Assembly: GCA_038255145.1 (NCBI GenBank)
Contig: JBBSLP010000025.1
Coordinates: forward strand, 4,604-68,603
From: WHTX01 sp038255145
GTDB lineage: Bacteria; Actinomycetota; Acidimicrobiia; Acidimicrobiales; CAIXPF01
DNA: 64,000 bases
Direction of reading: 5' to 3'
This document shows, in pieces, positions 24,059 to 35,899 of this stretch. How positions within the stretch are numbered: the first letter of the stretch is position 1; each line of letters starts with the position of its first letter. Under the pieces are notes generated by a model. That model worked only from the letters and a program-made list of their open reading frames with translations, did not search any database and was not told the origin of the DNA. The translations under genes were made by a program, and so were the position numbers.

Positions 24059-26335
24059 TCAGCCCGCCGACACCGTGACCAGCTGGGCCTGGACCCCGCC
24101 TGTGGTAACGGCGGCCACGGTGGCGGCGCTCCAGCTGAGCACGGCGACCGGCTGGTTGGCGCTGAGCTCGGCCACCGCCCCCACCACCAGGGCCACCGGC
24201 CCCGGGGCGAGCTCGGCCACGTCGAGGCCGACGAGCACCGTGGGCGGGTGCTGGCGGGATGCCCGGGCCAGGCCCAGGTGCAGGGCGGTGCGGACCAGGT
24301 GGGCCTGGTCGGCAGCCATGGCGGCCAGGGTGACGGTGGCGCCGTGCCCGCCGACCACGGCGGGGCCCCCGGGTCCGAGGGCAAGGCCCTTGGCACCCGT
24401 CCCCGATGCCGCCACCAGGTCCGACGCCCACTCGAAGGCGGGTCCGGGGCGACGGGGACCGACGAGGAGGTGGCGGGCCAGGGCCAGTCGATCCAGCTCG
24501 CGACGGTGGCGCACCAGTACGTCCAGCGCGGCCTGGCGGGCCTGGACGAGGTGGGTGGGGGTGGCATCCTCGAGGGCCGCAGCCAGCTCGGCCCGGGCCT
24601 GGTCGCGCCGGGCGGCCCGCTCGTCACGGCGCTGGACCTGCGCCTCCCGTCGTGCTGCCAGCTCGTCGTGGTGCCGCCGCCACAGGGCGGTCATGTCGTC
24701 CACGGGCCCATCGGTCCCGTCGTCCACGGGATCCGCGAGCTCGCCCCCGGTGGGCTCGGCGGTCTCGGCGGGGTCGGCGGGGTCGGCAGGGTCGGCGGGG
24801 TCGACGGTCGCAACCGGAGCGGCGTCCATCAGGGAGGCGGTGAGTCGGCTGCGACGCTCGTCGGCGTCGACGAAGCGGGAGCGGACCTCGGCCAGCTCGG
24901 CCACCAGGGTGTCGGCGGCCCGACGGGCCTCGAGGAAGCTGGCCACGTCGGCCTGGCGCCGGTCGATGTCCTCGGGAGCCGGATCGGCGGACAACCGCAG
25001 GTCGAAGGCCAGGCGTGATCGTTCTTCGTGGTGGCGGGCCAGCGCGGACCGGGCCCGCCCCACCCGGGCCCGGGCCTCGGCCACCGCGCTCGGGTGGGTA
25101 CCGGCGTCGGGGTCAGGGAGGGGCCTGACCACCTGGGGCTCGGGGACCGCGGGACGGGCGGTGGCCAACAGGGACACCCCGGCTGCAGCCAGCGCGACCA
25201 GAGCGACCAGGGCGCCAGCGGCCGTGCGTCCCGCCACCAGCAGGCCCACGGCCACGACGATGAGCAGACCGGCCACGATGGTGGCGGGCGGGCTGACCCG
25301 GGCGGGGAGGAGCCCCGGTGTCCCCGACGTCGGGACCCGGTGGGGGACGAGCGCCGCGGCCGACTCGGCGGCCACGGCCTGGGCCAGGGCGGCCTCGGCC
25401 TCCTCCAGCTCGGCTCGGCCTTCGTCGAGGTCCTCGAGGGTGTCGCGCAACCGGCCCAGGGCGTCGTGGGCCTCGAGCAGTTCGGACCGTCCCGGCAGGC
25501 CGTCGAAGGGGGCCAGGGCCCGGCGGAGCTCGGCCGTCTCGTCGGCCGCCGCGTCCAGTTCGACGTTGGCTGCGTGCAGCGCCTCTTCCAGCTCGTCGCC
25601 ATCGAGGACCACTGCGGCGACCGGGTTCGCCATCACCCCCGTGTCGGCCCTCGCCTCCGTCCCCCCCCGTGGATCGTCGACGGTCGGGGCGGCTGTGGAC
25701 CCGGCGAGGCGGTCGAGGCGATCGAGCTGGCGGTCGAGCGCCCGCAGCTCGTCCTCGGCCTGCTCCAGCTCGTCCTGGGCGTCCTCGACGGCCCAGGCCA
25801 GCTCGTCGGCGTTGGCAGGGGGTGCGGTGCCGGCCAGCTCCCGTTCGAACTCGGCCAGGCGGGCCCGGACCCCGGCCACGTCCTCGCTGGCCACCCGGGC
25901 CAGCTGGCGGTCGAGCTCGGCCACGGCCCCGGCGACCAGCCCGTCGGGGACGCCACCGACCTGCCCCTGGTCGGAGCTGCTGTCGACCGGACCCGAGGTC
26001 AGCTCGGTCGCGGTGGGCACCACGGTGAGGTCGTGCACCGTGGCCGGGCGGTGGCGCGGGGCATCGTCGGCGAGGTCGGCGGTCCCGGCCGCCTCGACCA
26101 GGGCCCGGGCCAGCTCGCGCAGGGGGCCCTCGGGCCCCTGCACCACGACCAGTTGGCCCCGCTGCAGGCAGTGGCGCACCGTGGCCGTGGCCGTGGCGAC
26201 ATCGACGGGTTCGGTGCGGTCGGCCGGGGCGGGCCCGTCGCCGTCCTCGGGCCGGGGTCGGGGGTCGGGGGCCGACGGACGGTGATCGGCCGTGGCGCCG
26301 TTGGCCGAACCCCGGCGATCGCTCTCGAGCGTCAT
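24059..26335 (-). CDS. Degenerate SbcC/YhaN-like coiled-coil protein with two membrane helices
   Basis: 758 aa laid out like YhaN-type SMC-related ATPases: an N-terminal P-loop-like strand (QLVVVQGPEGPLRELARAL, residues 61-79), long coiled coils (about 130-340 and 420-620), two central membrane helices (VAGLLIVVAVGLLVAG and LVALVALAAAGVSLLA, about 352-398) and a C-terminal half with a Walker-B-like strand (TVLVGLDVAEL, about 700-708). The P-loop lacks GKS/T, the signature segment reads ALGPGGPAVVGG and the acidic pair of Walker B is gone, so ATP hydrolysis is unlikely. ATG 26335 overlaps the stop of the SbcD-like gene (ATGA). Acidic DPADPADPA repeats sit near residue 510. Confidence 0.7.
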   Translation of the reverse strand: MTLESDRRGSANGATADHRPSAPDPRPRPEDGDGPAPADRTEPVDVATATATVRHCLQRGQLVVVQGPEGPLRELARALVEAAGTADLADDAPRHRPATVHDLTVVPTATELTSGPVDSSSDQGQVGGVPDGLVAGAVAELDRQLARVASEDVAGVRARLAEFERELAGTAPPANADELAWAVEDAQDELEQAEDELRALDRQLDRLDRLAGSTAAPTVDDPRGGTEARADTGVMANPVAAVVLDGDELEEALHAANVELDAAADETAELRRALAPFDGLPGRSELLEAHDALGRLRDTLEDLDEGRAELEEAEAALAQAVAAESAAALVPHRVPTSGTPGLLPARVSPPATIVAGLLIVVAVGLLVAGRTAAGALVALVALAAAGVSLLATARPAVPEPQVVRPLPDPDAGTHPSAVAEARARVGRARSALARHHEERSRLAFDLRLSADPAPEDIDRRQADVASFLEARRAADTLVAELAEVRSRFVDADERRSRLTASLMDAAPVATVDPADPADPADPAETAEPTGGELADPVDDGTDGPVDDMTALWRRHHDELAARREAQVQRRDERAARRDQARAELAAALEDATPTHLVQARQAALDVLVRHRRELDRLALARHLLVGPRRPGPAFEWASDLVAASGTGAKGLALGPGGPAVVGGHGATVTLAAMAADQAHLVRTALHLGLARASRQHPPTVLVGLDVAELAPGPVALVVGAVAELSANQPVAVLSWSAATVAAVTTGGVQAQLVTVSAG

Positions 26336-27561
26336 GGTCGGGCACCGGTGAGGGCATCGAGGGCCACCGACGTGGCGTCGCCCACCAACGCCGGCCACGC
26401 TCCGGGGGCGGGCAGGCCTTCGAGGCCGGCCACGCCCGCCGAAGCCCGGGCGTCGACCAGGGCGGGATCGGGACCCGCGGCCACCAGGGCCGTGGCCCGG
26501 GCCTCGATGACGGCGGCCGGCGGCCAATGGGCGGCCAGTTGGGTCCGGTAGACCGGTGGAAGGGGAGCTGTGACCACGTCGATCCACCAAACCGGGGTGC
26601 GCTCGGCCGCGGCCTGGGCCCGCAGCCGGGCCAGCAACCGTTGGCGGGTGGCGGGGTCGCTCAGGCCCGATCGCAACGGGCCCACCCCCACGGCCACCAG
26701 CTCGCACATGACCGGCCTCGACCCGTCGACCACGGCTTCGAGACCAGCGGCCACCAGATCTTCCAACTGCTGAGGGGTGGAGGCCGCGGCCAGGTCCACG
26801 GCCACCCGGGCCAGGCTCACGTCGGCGAGGTCCAGAGGGTGGGGGGGTCGGGGTCCCGACGGCCCCGACTCGAGCACGGCGGCGGCGGGGCGAGGTCCGG
26901 GTGGGGGCAGGACCCGGGGCTGGGGAGGGGCGGCGACCACCCCCCAACCGGCCCCGACGCGGCCGGCGCGGGGTTCGGGCGAGCCGCCCAGGGCCCAGAA
27001 CGCCGCCGGCACGTTGGGGTCGAGGCGGGGTGGGCCCCCCGGAGGGATGGTGGCCATGATGACCAGGTCGCCGTCGGGCACGTGGCGGGCGGCCCGGCCG
27101 CCGTGCTCGGCCGTGAGGGGGGCGCTGGCGGCGATCACGGTGACCGCGGGCTCGCCGTGGTGCTCGATGACGACGGCGTCGATCTGTCCGGGCTCGACCA
27201 CGGTCACCGCGTCGGGCAGGTCGTAGCCGGCCACGGTGGGCAGCCCGCCTTCACGGCCGTTGAGGACGATGACGGTGGGGATGCCCGCCCCGGCCAGGCG
27301 CTCGAGGGCCGCGGCCAGCCGGGCCGCGCTGCGGGGGGTGACCCCGCCGCCCGCCGATCTCCCCACCGATCCGCCCACCGACGTGCCCCCGGCGATGAGC
27401 ACGGCATCGACGTCGTGGTCCACGGCGGCGTCGACCAACCGGTCCAGCGTGGCCACCGGTGCGTCCCTCAGACGCTCGAACATGGCGCGGGGCAGGGGGC
27501 CCAGGCCGAAGAAGGGCACGTCCAGCAGCAGGTCGGCGAGGTGGAGCAGGCGGAACGCCAT
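26332..27561 (-). CDS. Degenerate SbcD/YhaO-like metallophosphoesterase
   Basis: 409 aa. The fold pattern of SbcD/YhaO is clear (MAFRLLHLADLLLDVPF; TLDRLVDAAVDHDVDAVLIAGG; FWALGGSPEPRAG; and the C-terminal LADVSLARVAVDLAAASTPQ region). The metal-binding motifs are nearly all lost: DxH is D10-L-L, GDxxD is AGGTSV (57-62), GNHD is NGREG (101-105), and GHxH is GGSPEP. It should not be an active Mn-dependent nuclease. ATG 27561 has GGAGG 9 nt upstream. It is first of an operon with the SbcC-like gene (4-base overlap), a PD-(D/E)XK nuclease and a transporter. Confidence 0.72.
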   Translation of the reverse strand: MAFRLLHLADLLLDVPFFGLGPLPRAMFERLRDAPVATLDRLVDAAVDHDVDAVLIAGGTSVGGSVGRSAGGGVTPRSAARLAAALERLAGAGIPTVIVLNGREGGLPTVAGYDLPDAVTVVEPGQIDAVVIEHHGEPAVTVIAASAPLTAEHGGRAARHVPDGDLVIMATIPPGGPPRLDPNVPAAFWALGGSPEPRAGRVGAGWGVVAAPPQPRVLPPPGPRPAAAVLESGPSGPRPPHPLDLADVSLARVAVDLAAASTPQQLEDLVAAGLEAVVDGSRPVMCELVAVGVGPLRSGLSDPATRQRLLARLRAQAAAERTPVWWIDVVTAPLPPVYRTQLAAHWPPAAVIEARATALVAAGPDPALVDARASAGVAGLEGLPAPGAWPALVGDATSVALDALTGARP

Positions 27562-27652
27562 CAGTGCGGTCCTCCGGTCGGGCACACCGGCGGGTCAGGG
27601 GGTCAACAGGTGACGGGTCGACAGGTGCGGGGTATCGACGCGAGAACGGGAC

Positions 27653-28516
27653 TCAGCGCTTGGAGTAGTCGTAGAAGCCCCGTCCGGCCTTGCGACCGAG
27701 CAGGCCGGCATCGACCATGCGGGACAGGAGCGGCGGCGGGGCGTACAGCTGCTCGCGGAACTCCTCGTACAACGAGTCGGCCACGGCCATGGTCGTGTCC
27801 AGGCCGATGAGGTCGGCCAGGGCCAGGGGGCCCATGGGGTGGTTGCACCCCTCGACCATGCCGGCGTCGATGTCCTCGCTGGTGGCGAAGCCCGACTCCA
27901 TCATGCGCACCGCCGACAGGATGTAGGGGATGAGCAGGGCGTTCACCACGAACCCGGCCCGGTCCTGGCTCATGATGACCCGCTTGCCCAGGCGCTCGGC
28001 CGAGAAGGCGTGGGCCTGGGCCCGGGTGTCGTCGCTGGTGAGCAGGGAAGGCACGAGCTCGACCAGGCGCATGACGGGCACCGGGTTGAAGTAGTGCATG
28101 CCCAGCACCTGCTCGGGGCGCTTGGTGGCCATGGCCAGCTTCATGATGGGGATGGACGAGGTGTTGGAGGCGAGCACGGCATCGGGGGACTCGACGACCT
28201 TGTCGAGCATGGAGAACACCTCGACCTTGGCCGACTCGTTCTCCACCACGGCTTCGACGACCAGGTCGCGGTCGGCCAGGTCGCCGATGTCGGTGGTCAC
28301 CGACAGCCGGGCCCGGGTGGCGTCGCGATCGGCCTCGGACAGCTTCCCGGCGTTCATGGCCCGCTCGAGGGAGGTGTTGATGCGGGCCAGGCCCGCCTCG
28401 GCCGCAGCCGGCTCCACCTCGTGGACCACGACGTCACAACCGGCCCGGGCGCAGACCTCGGCGATGCCCGAACCCATGAGGCCGCAACCGACGACCCCGA
28501 CCCGTTCGATGGCCAC
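27653..28516 (-). CDS. 3-hydroxybutyryl-CoA / 3-hydroxyacyl-CoA dehydrogenase
   Basis: 287 aa NAD-dependent dehydrogenase that interconverts 3-hydroxyacyl- and 3-oxoacyl-CoA. The N-terminal Rossmann fold begins IERVGVVGCGLMGSGIAEVC; the catalytic region is LASNTSSIPIM and MHYFNPVPVMRLVELV (HxFNPxxxM); the C-terminal helical domain has GFVVNALLIPYI and NHPMGPLALADLIGLDT (written NHPMGPLALAD and LIGLDT). GTG 28516 has GGAGG 7-8 nt upstream and starts exactly at the Rossmann strand. Length and motifs match the short, PaaH/FadB2-type enzymes used in butyrate or beta-oxidation routes. Confidence 0.95.
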   Translation of the reverse strand: MAIERVGVVGCGLMGSGIAEVCARAGCDVVVHEVEPAAAEAGLARINTSLERAMNAGKLSEADRDATRARLSVTTDIGDLADRDLVVEAVVENESAKVEVFSMLDKVVESPDAVLASNTSSIPIMKLAMATKRPEQVLGMHYFNPVPVMRLVELVPSLLTSDDTRAQAHAFSAERLGKRVIMSQDRAGFVVNALLIPYILSAVRMMESGFATSEDIDAGMVEGCNHPMGPLALADLIGLDTTMAVADSLYEEFREQLYAPPPLLSRMVDAGLLGRKAGRGFYDYSKR

Positions 28517-28558
28517 TGGCAGTCCTCCACGTTGGTGTGGGGCACCGGCCGGCACCCC

Positions 28559-29392
28559 CTAGATCGTGTACCCCATGCCCGCCACGACGCGGCGGGCCAG
28601 GTCGTCGTCACCGACCCAGCGCACCCTATCGCTGGCCACGGCATCGTCGAGGCTCCAACGACCGCTGGCCAGGGCGGCGAAGGCCTCGACATCGGTGGTC
28701 ACGGTCACCGTGGGCCCGCCGCGGGCGGCGATGGCGGGGGCGTCGACCACTCCGGCCCGCCCGCCGTCGACGAGCACGGGGATGGTGAAGGCCCCGGGGC
28801 CGGTGACGTCGAAGAGGACCGAGGCGCCGTCGGGGGCGCCGGCCCGCTTGCCGACCACGAAGGCCATGGGCCCCGCCGCGCGGCCGAGGGCGAAGTGGGC
28901 GGGTGCCGTGTCGAGGGCGCCGGGTCGGCCGACGACACGGCGCAGGTCCTGCTCGTGCAGCCAGCAGTCGAAGACGCGGATCTCGAGGAAGAGGCGGAAC
29001 GGCCCTTCGCCCTCGGGGGTGAAGCCGATGCGGTCCAGGTCCTCGCCGGACATGGCGGCCAGCTCGGCCCGGCGTCGGTCGGTCACGGTCCTGAGCTCGG
29101 CCAGCACCTCGGCCCCGGTGCGGTCGCGACGTGAAGCCACCCAGGCCTCGTTCCACTCACCGACCTGGTTGTGCACATGGGGCCCGAAGCCCTCGGCGGG
29201 GGATGGGGGCACGGGCTCGCCGGCCAGCATGAGCTCGGTGCCGATGACGTGGCTGACGATGTCCTGCAGGGTCCAGCCCGGTAGCTCGGACGCCGTCTTC
29301 CACTGGACCTCGTCGAGCTCGGCCCCCAGCGCAGCCATCGACGCCCACGTCTCGTCCAGCAGCCCGATCACCGGCTCGCTCGTGGTTCCCAC
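28559..29392 (-). CDS. Maleylpyruvate isomerase-family, mycothiol-dependent-type protein (DinB fold)
   Basis: 277 aa. N-terminal DinB-like four-helix domain with the family pattern (WKTASELPGWTLQDIVSHVI, EWNEAWVASRRD, CWLHEQDLRRVVGRPG) supplying the metal-binding His/Glu/His set, followed by a C-terminal SCP2-like part (GAFTIPVLVDGGRAGVV). Members use mycothiol, the actinobacterial thiol, in isomerase or transferase reactions, but most are uncharacterised. GTG 29392 has GGAGG 7 nt upstream. It lies 42 bp upstream of the hydroxyacyl-CoA dehydrogenase on the same strand, so the two may be co-expressed. Confidence 0.87.
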   Translation of the reverse strand: MGTTSEPVIGLLDETWASMAALGAELDEVQWKTASELPGWTLQDIVSHVIGTELMLAGEPVPPSPAEGFGPHVHNQVGEWNEAWVASRRDRTGAEVLAELRTVTDRRRAELAAMSGEDLDRIGFTPEGEGPFRLFLEIRVFDCWLHEQDLRRVVGRPGALDTAPAHFALGRAAGPMAFVVGKRAGAPDGASVLFDVTGPGAFTIPVLVDGGRAGVVDAPAIAARGGPTVTVTTDVEAFAALASGRWSLDDAVASDRVRWVGDDDLARRVVAGMGYTI

Positions 29393-29919
29393 CGGTCGAC
29401 CTCCCCCGCGGCGACGTCCATCGCCGGCCGGGCCCATGTTCCCATTCGGGTCCGCGGCCGTGAGGGGCAACCTGGCCTCCAACGGCAGAGCCGCCACCTG
29501 GATCTCCGCGTCGACCTGAGGTCGGACGGGCAGGATCGTGGTGCTCTCGGCGGACGGGGGACTCCGGAAGCGGCACCGGAGCCCCCCGCCTGACCGCCGT
29601 CGACCGCCGGCCAGCAGTCAGGTCGGAGCGCGTGTCGTTGTCTCGGGTCCGTGGTGGGTGGCTGCAGGTTCTACCGCTGCTGGGGAAGGGGCCTTCGTCT
29701 GCTGCTACGTGGCCTCCGTGGCCGGGTGCGTTCGGGGCCGAACAGCACCGTCACCGGCATCGTCACTGACGGTGGGCGCAGCTTGGTCTTCCGGCGCCGA
29801 CTGGATCGTTTCCTGGAGGATCGTGAACCGTGGCGGTTGACGATCCTCCACAGCACGTCGCGGCAGGCGGCGCGTTGGACTGGTGCGTCACGGTGGGCGT
29901 TCGCTGACCGTAAGGGGCG
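29393..29919. other. 527-bp region without a supported gene
   Basis: No frame here shows convincing homology. It contains a 16-bp-arm hairpin at 29815-29849 and a weaker inverted repeat (CACCGTCA at 29746-29753, TGACGGTG at 29767-29774). A frame from 29651 runs on into the antisense of the NUDIX gene and looks accidental. Composition is less codon-like than the rest of the window, so it could be a decayed gene. Confidence 0.5.
29815..29849. terminator. Long hairpin downstream of the NUDIX gene
   Basis: Two 16-base arms (GGAGGATCGTGAACCG and CGGTTGACGATCCTCC) pair with one mismatch around a TGG loop. It lies 71 bp beyond the NUDIX stop (minus strand) and lacks a T run. It is probably a terminator; an attenuator or mobile-element end is possible. 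Confidence 0.5.
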
Positions 29920-30513
29920 TCAGGTGGGGAACTGGCCGGTGCGGCGGAGGCGGTCGGCCCACAGGATGGTCACCATGGTCATGGCGTCGAGGATCTCGCC
30001 GTCGAGGACCATGGCCAGGGCGTCGTCGAAGGGCATGGCCCGCAGCTGGATCAGCTCGGTGGGATCAGCGGCGGCCGCGGCCGGTTCGAGGTCGAGGGCC
30101 AGGAACAGGTTGGCCGTCTCGTCGACCACGCTCTTCGACGTCCACAGCTGGGTCATCGGCACCAGTCGACCCGACATCACCCCGGCTTCTTCGGCCAGCT
30201 CGCGCTGGGCGGCGTCGACCGCGGTCTCACCGGGATGCATGCCTCCGGTGGGCATCTCCCAGCTGACCTGGTGCTGGATGTAGCGCCACTGGCCCACCAG
30301 CAGCACGGTGTCGGGGTCGACGAAGGGCAACATGCCCACGCACTCGGCGCAGCGCACGATGCCGTAGAGGGTCTCGTGGCCGTTGGGCAGCCGGGCCGTG
30401 TCCTCCTCGACGTGGATCCACGGGTTGCGGTACACCTCGCGCCGGGTCAGCGTGGTCCACGGCTCGAAGGCGGCGACACCCCCGTCGGGGACGCCGTCAC
30501 TGCCGACACTCAC
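29920..30513 (-). CDS. NUDIX hydrolase, ADP-ribose pyrophosphatase-like
   Basis: 197 aa. The Nudix box is complete: GGMHPGETAVDAAQRELAEE plus AGV matches G-x5-E-x7-REuxEExGu. VLLVGQWRYIQHQVSWEMP upstream of the box resembles ADP-ribose pyrophosphatases. It hydrolyses a nucleoside diphosphate linked to another moiety; exact substrate not shown. GTG 30513 overlaps the stop of the DUF3097 gene by four bases, so the pair is an operon. Confidence 0.9.
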   Translation of the reverse strand: MSVGSDGVPDGGVAAFEPWTTLTRREVYRNPWIHVEEDTARLPNGHETLYGIVRCAECVGMLPFVDPDTVLLVGQWRYIQHQVSWEMPTGGMHPGETAVDAAQRELAEEAGVMSGRLVPMTQLWTSKSVVDETANLFLALDLEPAAAAADPTELIQLRAMPFDDALAMVLDGEILDAMTMVTILWADRLRRTGQFPT

Positions 30514-31157
30514 GACTCGTCGTGTTCGGTGAGGAAGTCGATGATCTGCTCGACGGATCCCACCAGGGCAGGGTCGAGGTCGGCGAAGGTGCGCACCTTG
30601 CCCAGCAGCACCCGCCAGAAGCGCTGCGGCTCCCGCACCCCCAGGGCCTCACACACCCCGGTCTTCCAGTCCACGCCCTTGGGCACGTCGGGCCAGGCGG
30701 CGATGCCGGCCGCCTTGGGGCGCACGGCCGCCCACACGTCCACGAAGGGGTGGCCGACGATGAGCACGTCGGCCCGGGCCACCGAGGCGGCGATGCGGGC
30801 CTCCTTGCTGTGGGGCACCAGGTGGTCCAACAGCACCCCCAGCCGCCGGGTGGGGCCGGGACGGAACTCGGCGATGGCCGCGGCCAGGTTGTCGGCCCCG
30901 TCCAGGGGCTCGACCACGATGCCCTCGACCCGCAGGTCGTCCCCCCACACCCGCTCGACGAGCTCGGCGTCGTGGATGCCCTCGACCAGCATGCGGCTGG
31001 CCCGGGCCACCCGGGCCCGGCTCGACGGCGGCGCGATGGAGCCCGATGCCGTCAGGCGGGTGGTGGGGGCCGGAGCGGCTCGGGGCGCAGGGGGAGCCGG
31101 CGGCTTGCGGCGGAAGCGCTCGAGCTCGACCGGGCCGGAGATGATCCCGTCGGGCAC
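30510..31157 (-). CDS. DUF3097 family protein, short form
   Basis: 215 aa. The DUF3097 core is clear: LVEGIHDAELVERVWGDDLR, PGPTRRLGVLLDHLVPHSKE, LIVGHPFVDVWAAVRP and DWKTGVCEALG. The family is almost confined to actinobacteria and has a Toprim-like core; function unknown. The usual N-terminal domain (about 60 residues) seems replaced by a short Pro/Ala-rich head. GTG 31157 is chosen because TACCGT at 31165-31170 (minus) lies 7 nt upstream; no room exists for a longer N-terminus because the ABC-F gene starts at 31225 on the other strand. Confidence 0.82.
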   Translation of the reverse strand: MPDGIISGPVELERFRRKPPAPPAPRAAPAPTTRLTASGSIAPPSSRARVARASRMLVEGIHDAELVERVWGDDLRVEGIVVEPLDGADNLAAAIAEFRPGPTRRLGVLLDHLVPHSKEARIAASVARADVLIVGHPFVDVWAAVRPKAAGIAAWPDVPKGVDWKTGVCEALGVREPQRFWRVLLGKVRTFADLDPALVGSVEQIIDFLTEHDES

Positions 31158-31164
31158 GGCCGAC

Positions 31165-31170
31165 ACGGTA
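31165..31170 (-). promoter_or_regulatory. -10 box for DUF3097 (leaderless)
   Basis: TACCGT on the minus strand, 7 nt before the GTG at 31157. It is back to back with the ABC-F promoter 42 bp away. Confidence 0.5.
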
Positions 31171-31211
31171 CCGGCGCCATGGCCGGGGCGGGTGGACGCC
31201 CCCGTCAGCCC

Positions 31212-31217
31212 TACCGT
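31212..31217 (+). promoter_or_regulatory. -10 box for the ABC-F gene (leaderless)
   Basis: TACCGT, 7 nt before the GTG at 31225. Confidence 0.5.
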
Positions 31218-31224
31218 GGCGCCC

Positions 31225-33042
<1,818 letters not shown>

Positions 33043-33137
33043 TCTCACCCGCCCCCCTGTGAGCCGGCGCCACCCGCCACTACGGTGTGCCGGCCCGGGG
33101 CCCGACCCCCGGTTCAGCGGCGGCGGTGGGAGGTCGG

Positions 33138-34949
<1,812 letters not shown>

Positions 34950-35022
34950 CACCGTTCGCCCTGGACGGGGGATGGCCGTCGCTCGGCTGCCACCGTCCGG
35001 CGGCCGGGGGCCCCACCCCAGG

Positions 35023-35028
35023 TACGCT
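35023..35028 (+). promoter_or_regulatory. -10 box for the EEP gene (leaderless)
   Basis: TACGCT, 6 nt before the GTG at 35035. Confidence 0.5.
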
Positions 35029-35034
35029 CGACAG

Positions 35035-35832
35035 GTGCTGCGGGTCATGACCTGGAACCTCTGGTGGCGGTTCGGGCCGTGGTGGCGCCGCCAGCCCGCC
35101 ATCGGTCAGGTGCTGGCCGACGCCGGGGCCGACGTCATCGGCCTGCAGGAGGTGTGGGTCGAGGAGGATGGCGCCAACCAGGCCGAGATCCTGGCCCGCC
35201 GCCTCGGCTACCACGTGGCCGTGGGACCGGTGCGCTTCCGCGACGGCCTGGCCCTGACCAACGCCGTGCTCTCCCGGTGGCCCATCGTCGGTCAGGACGC
35301 CGTGCCCCTGCCTGCCCCCGAGGGTCGCCCCTCGTACCGCCACCTGCTCCACGCCCAGATCGATGCTCCCCTGGGGCGCCTCGACCTGTTCACCACCCAC
35401 CTCGACTGGGCCTTCGACGGTTCGGCCACCCGCATGGCCCAGGTGGCCACGGTGGCTGGGGCCGTGGCCGAGTGCCGGGAGGGCCGCACCGGCGAGTTCC
35501 CCGCCGTGCTGGTGGGTGACCTCAACGCCCTGCCCGCCTCGGACGAGATCCGCACCCTGACCGGGGCCAGCGCCCCGCCCGTCGCTGGCCTGGTCTTCAC
35601 CGACGCGTGGACGGTGCGGGGCCAGGGACCGGGCAACACCTTCGACGACACCAACCCCCACCTGGCCGACGCCACCTGGCCCAACCGGCGCATCGACTAC
35701 GTGCTCGTGTCGTGGCCCCGACCCAAGCCCCGGGGCAGCGTGGCCGCGTGCTGGCTGACCGGCACCGAGCCCGTCGACGGCATGGTCGCCTCGGACCACT
35801 ACGCCGTGGTGGCCGACCTGCGCACGGTCTAG
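35035..35832 (+). CDS. Endonuclease/exonuclease/phosphatase family protein
   Basis: 265 aa EEP-fold metal-dependent phosphoesterase. Motifs: RVMTWNLWW (N), VIGLQEVWVEE (E), DLFTTHLDWA (H), VLVGDLNALPASDEI (D, N), RRIDYVLVSW (D) and ASDHYAVVADL (SDH). No signal peptide, so probably cytosolic; substrates in the family range from DNA to phosphoinositides. The stop codon lies inside a 40-bp palindrome. An SDR gene follows on the same strand. Confidence 0.9.
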   Translation: MLRVMTWNLWWRFGPWWRRQPAIGQVLADAGADVIGLQEVWVEEDGANQAEILARRLGYHVAVGPVRFRDGLALTNAVLSRWPIVGQDAVPLPAPEGRPSYRHLLHAQIDAPLGRLDLFTTHLDWAFDGSATRMAQVATVAGAVAECREGRTGEFPAVLVGDLNALPASDEIRTLTGASAPPVAGLVFTDAWTVRGQGPGNTFDDTNPHLADATWPNRRIDYVLVSWPRPKPRGSVAACWLTGTEPVDGMVASDHYAVVADLRTV

Positions 35833-35866
35833 CTACGGTTCGCGGCGCCGCGAACCGTAGCTAGAC
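35827..35866. terminator. Perfect 40-bp palindrome at the end of the EEP gene
   Basis: Two 20-base arms with no spacer: left GTCTAGCTACGGTTCGCGGC (35827-35846), right its exact complement (35847-35866). It contains the TAG stop of the EEP gene and ends 34 bp before the SDR start. Likely a strong transcript-end structure; a cruciform or protein-binding site is also possible. Confidence 0.6.
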
Positions 35867-35899
35867 GGCCGCGGCCCCAACTCGCACGACAGCACGGGG

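Noticed and set aside
22548..26285. A very long open frame (1245 codons) on the plus strand
   Set aside because: It is antisense to the AI-2E, nuclease and SbcC-like genes; its translation is Arg/Ser/Ala-rich with no domain, as expected for the complement of GC-rich coding DNA.
26336..26947. Upstream extension of the SbcC-like frame to 26947
   Set aside because: It would overlap most of the SbcD-like gene and is Arg/Gly/Pro-rich; the ATG at 26335 overlapping the SbcD-like stop is the natural start.
29651..30283. Plus-strand frame with a protein-like stretch (TVTGIVTDGGRSLVF)
   Set aside because: No recognised domain, no ribosome site, and it continues through the antisense of the NUDIX gene.
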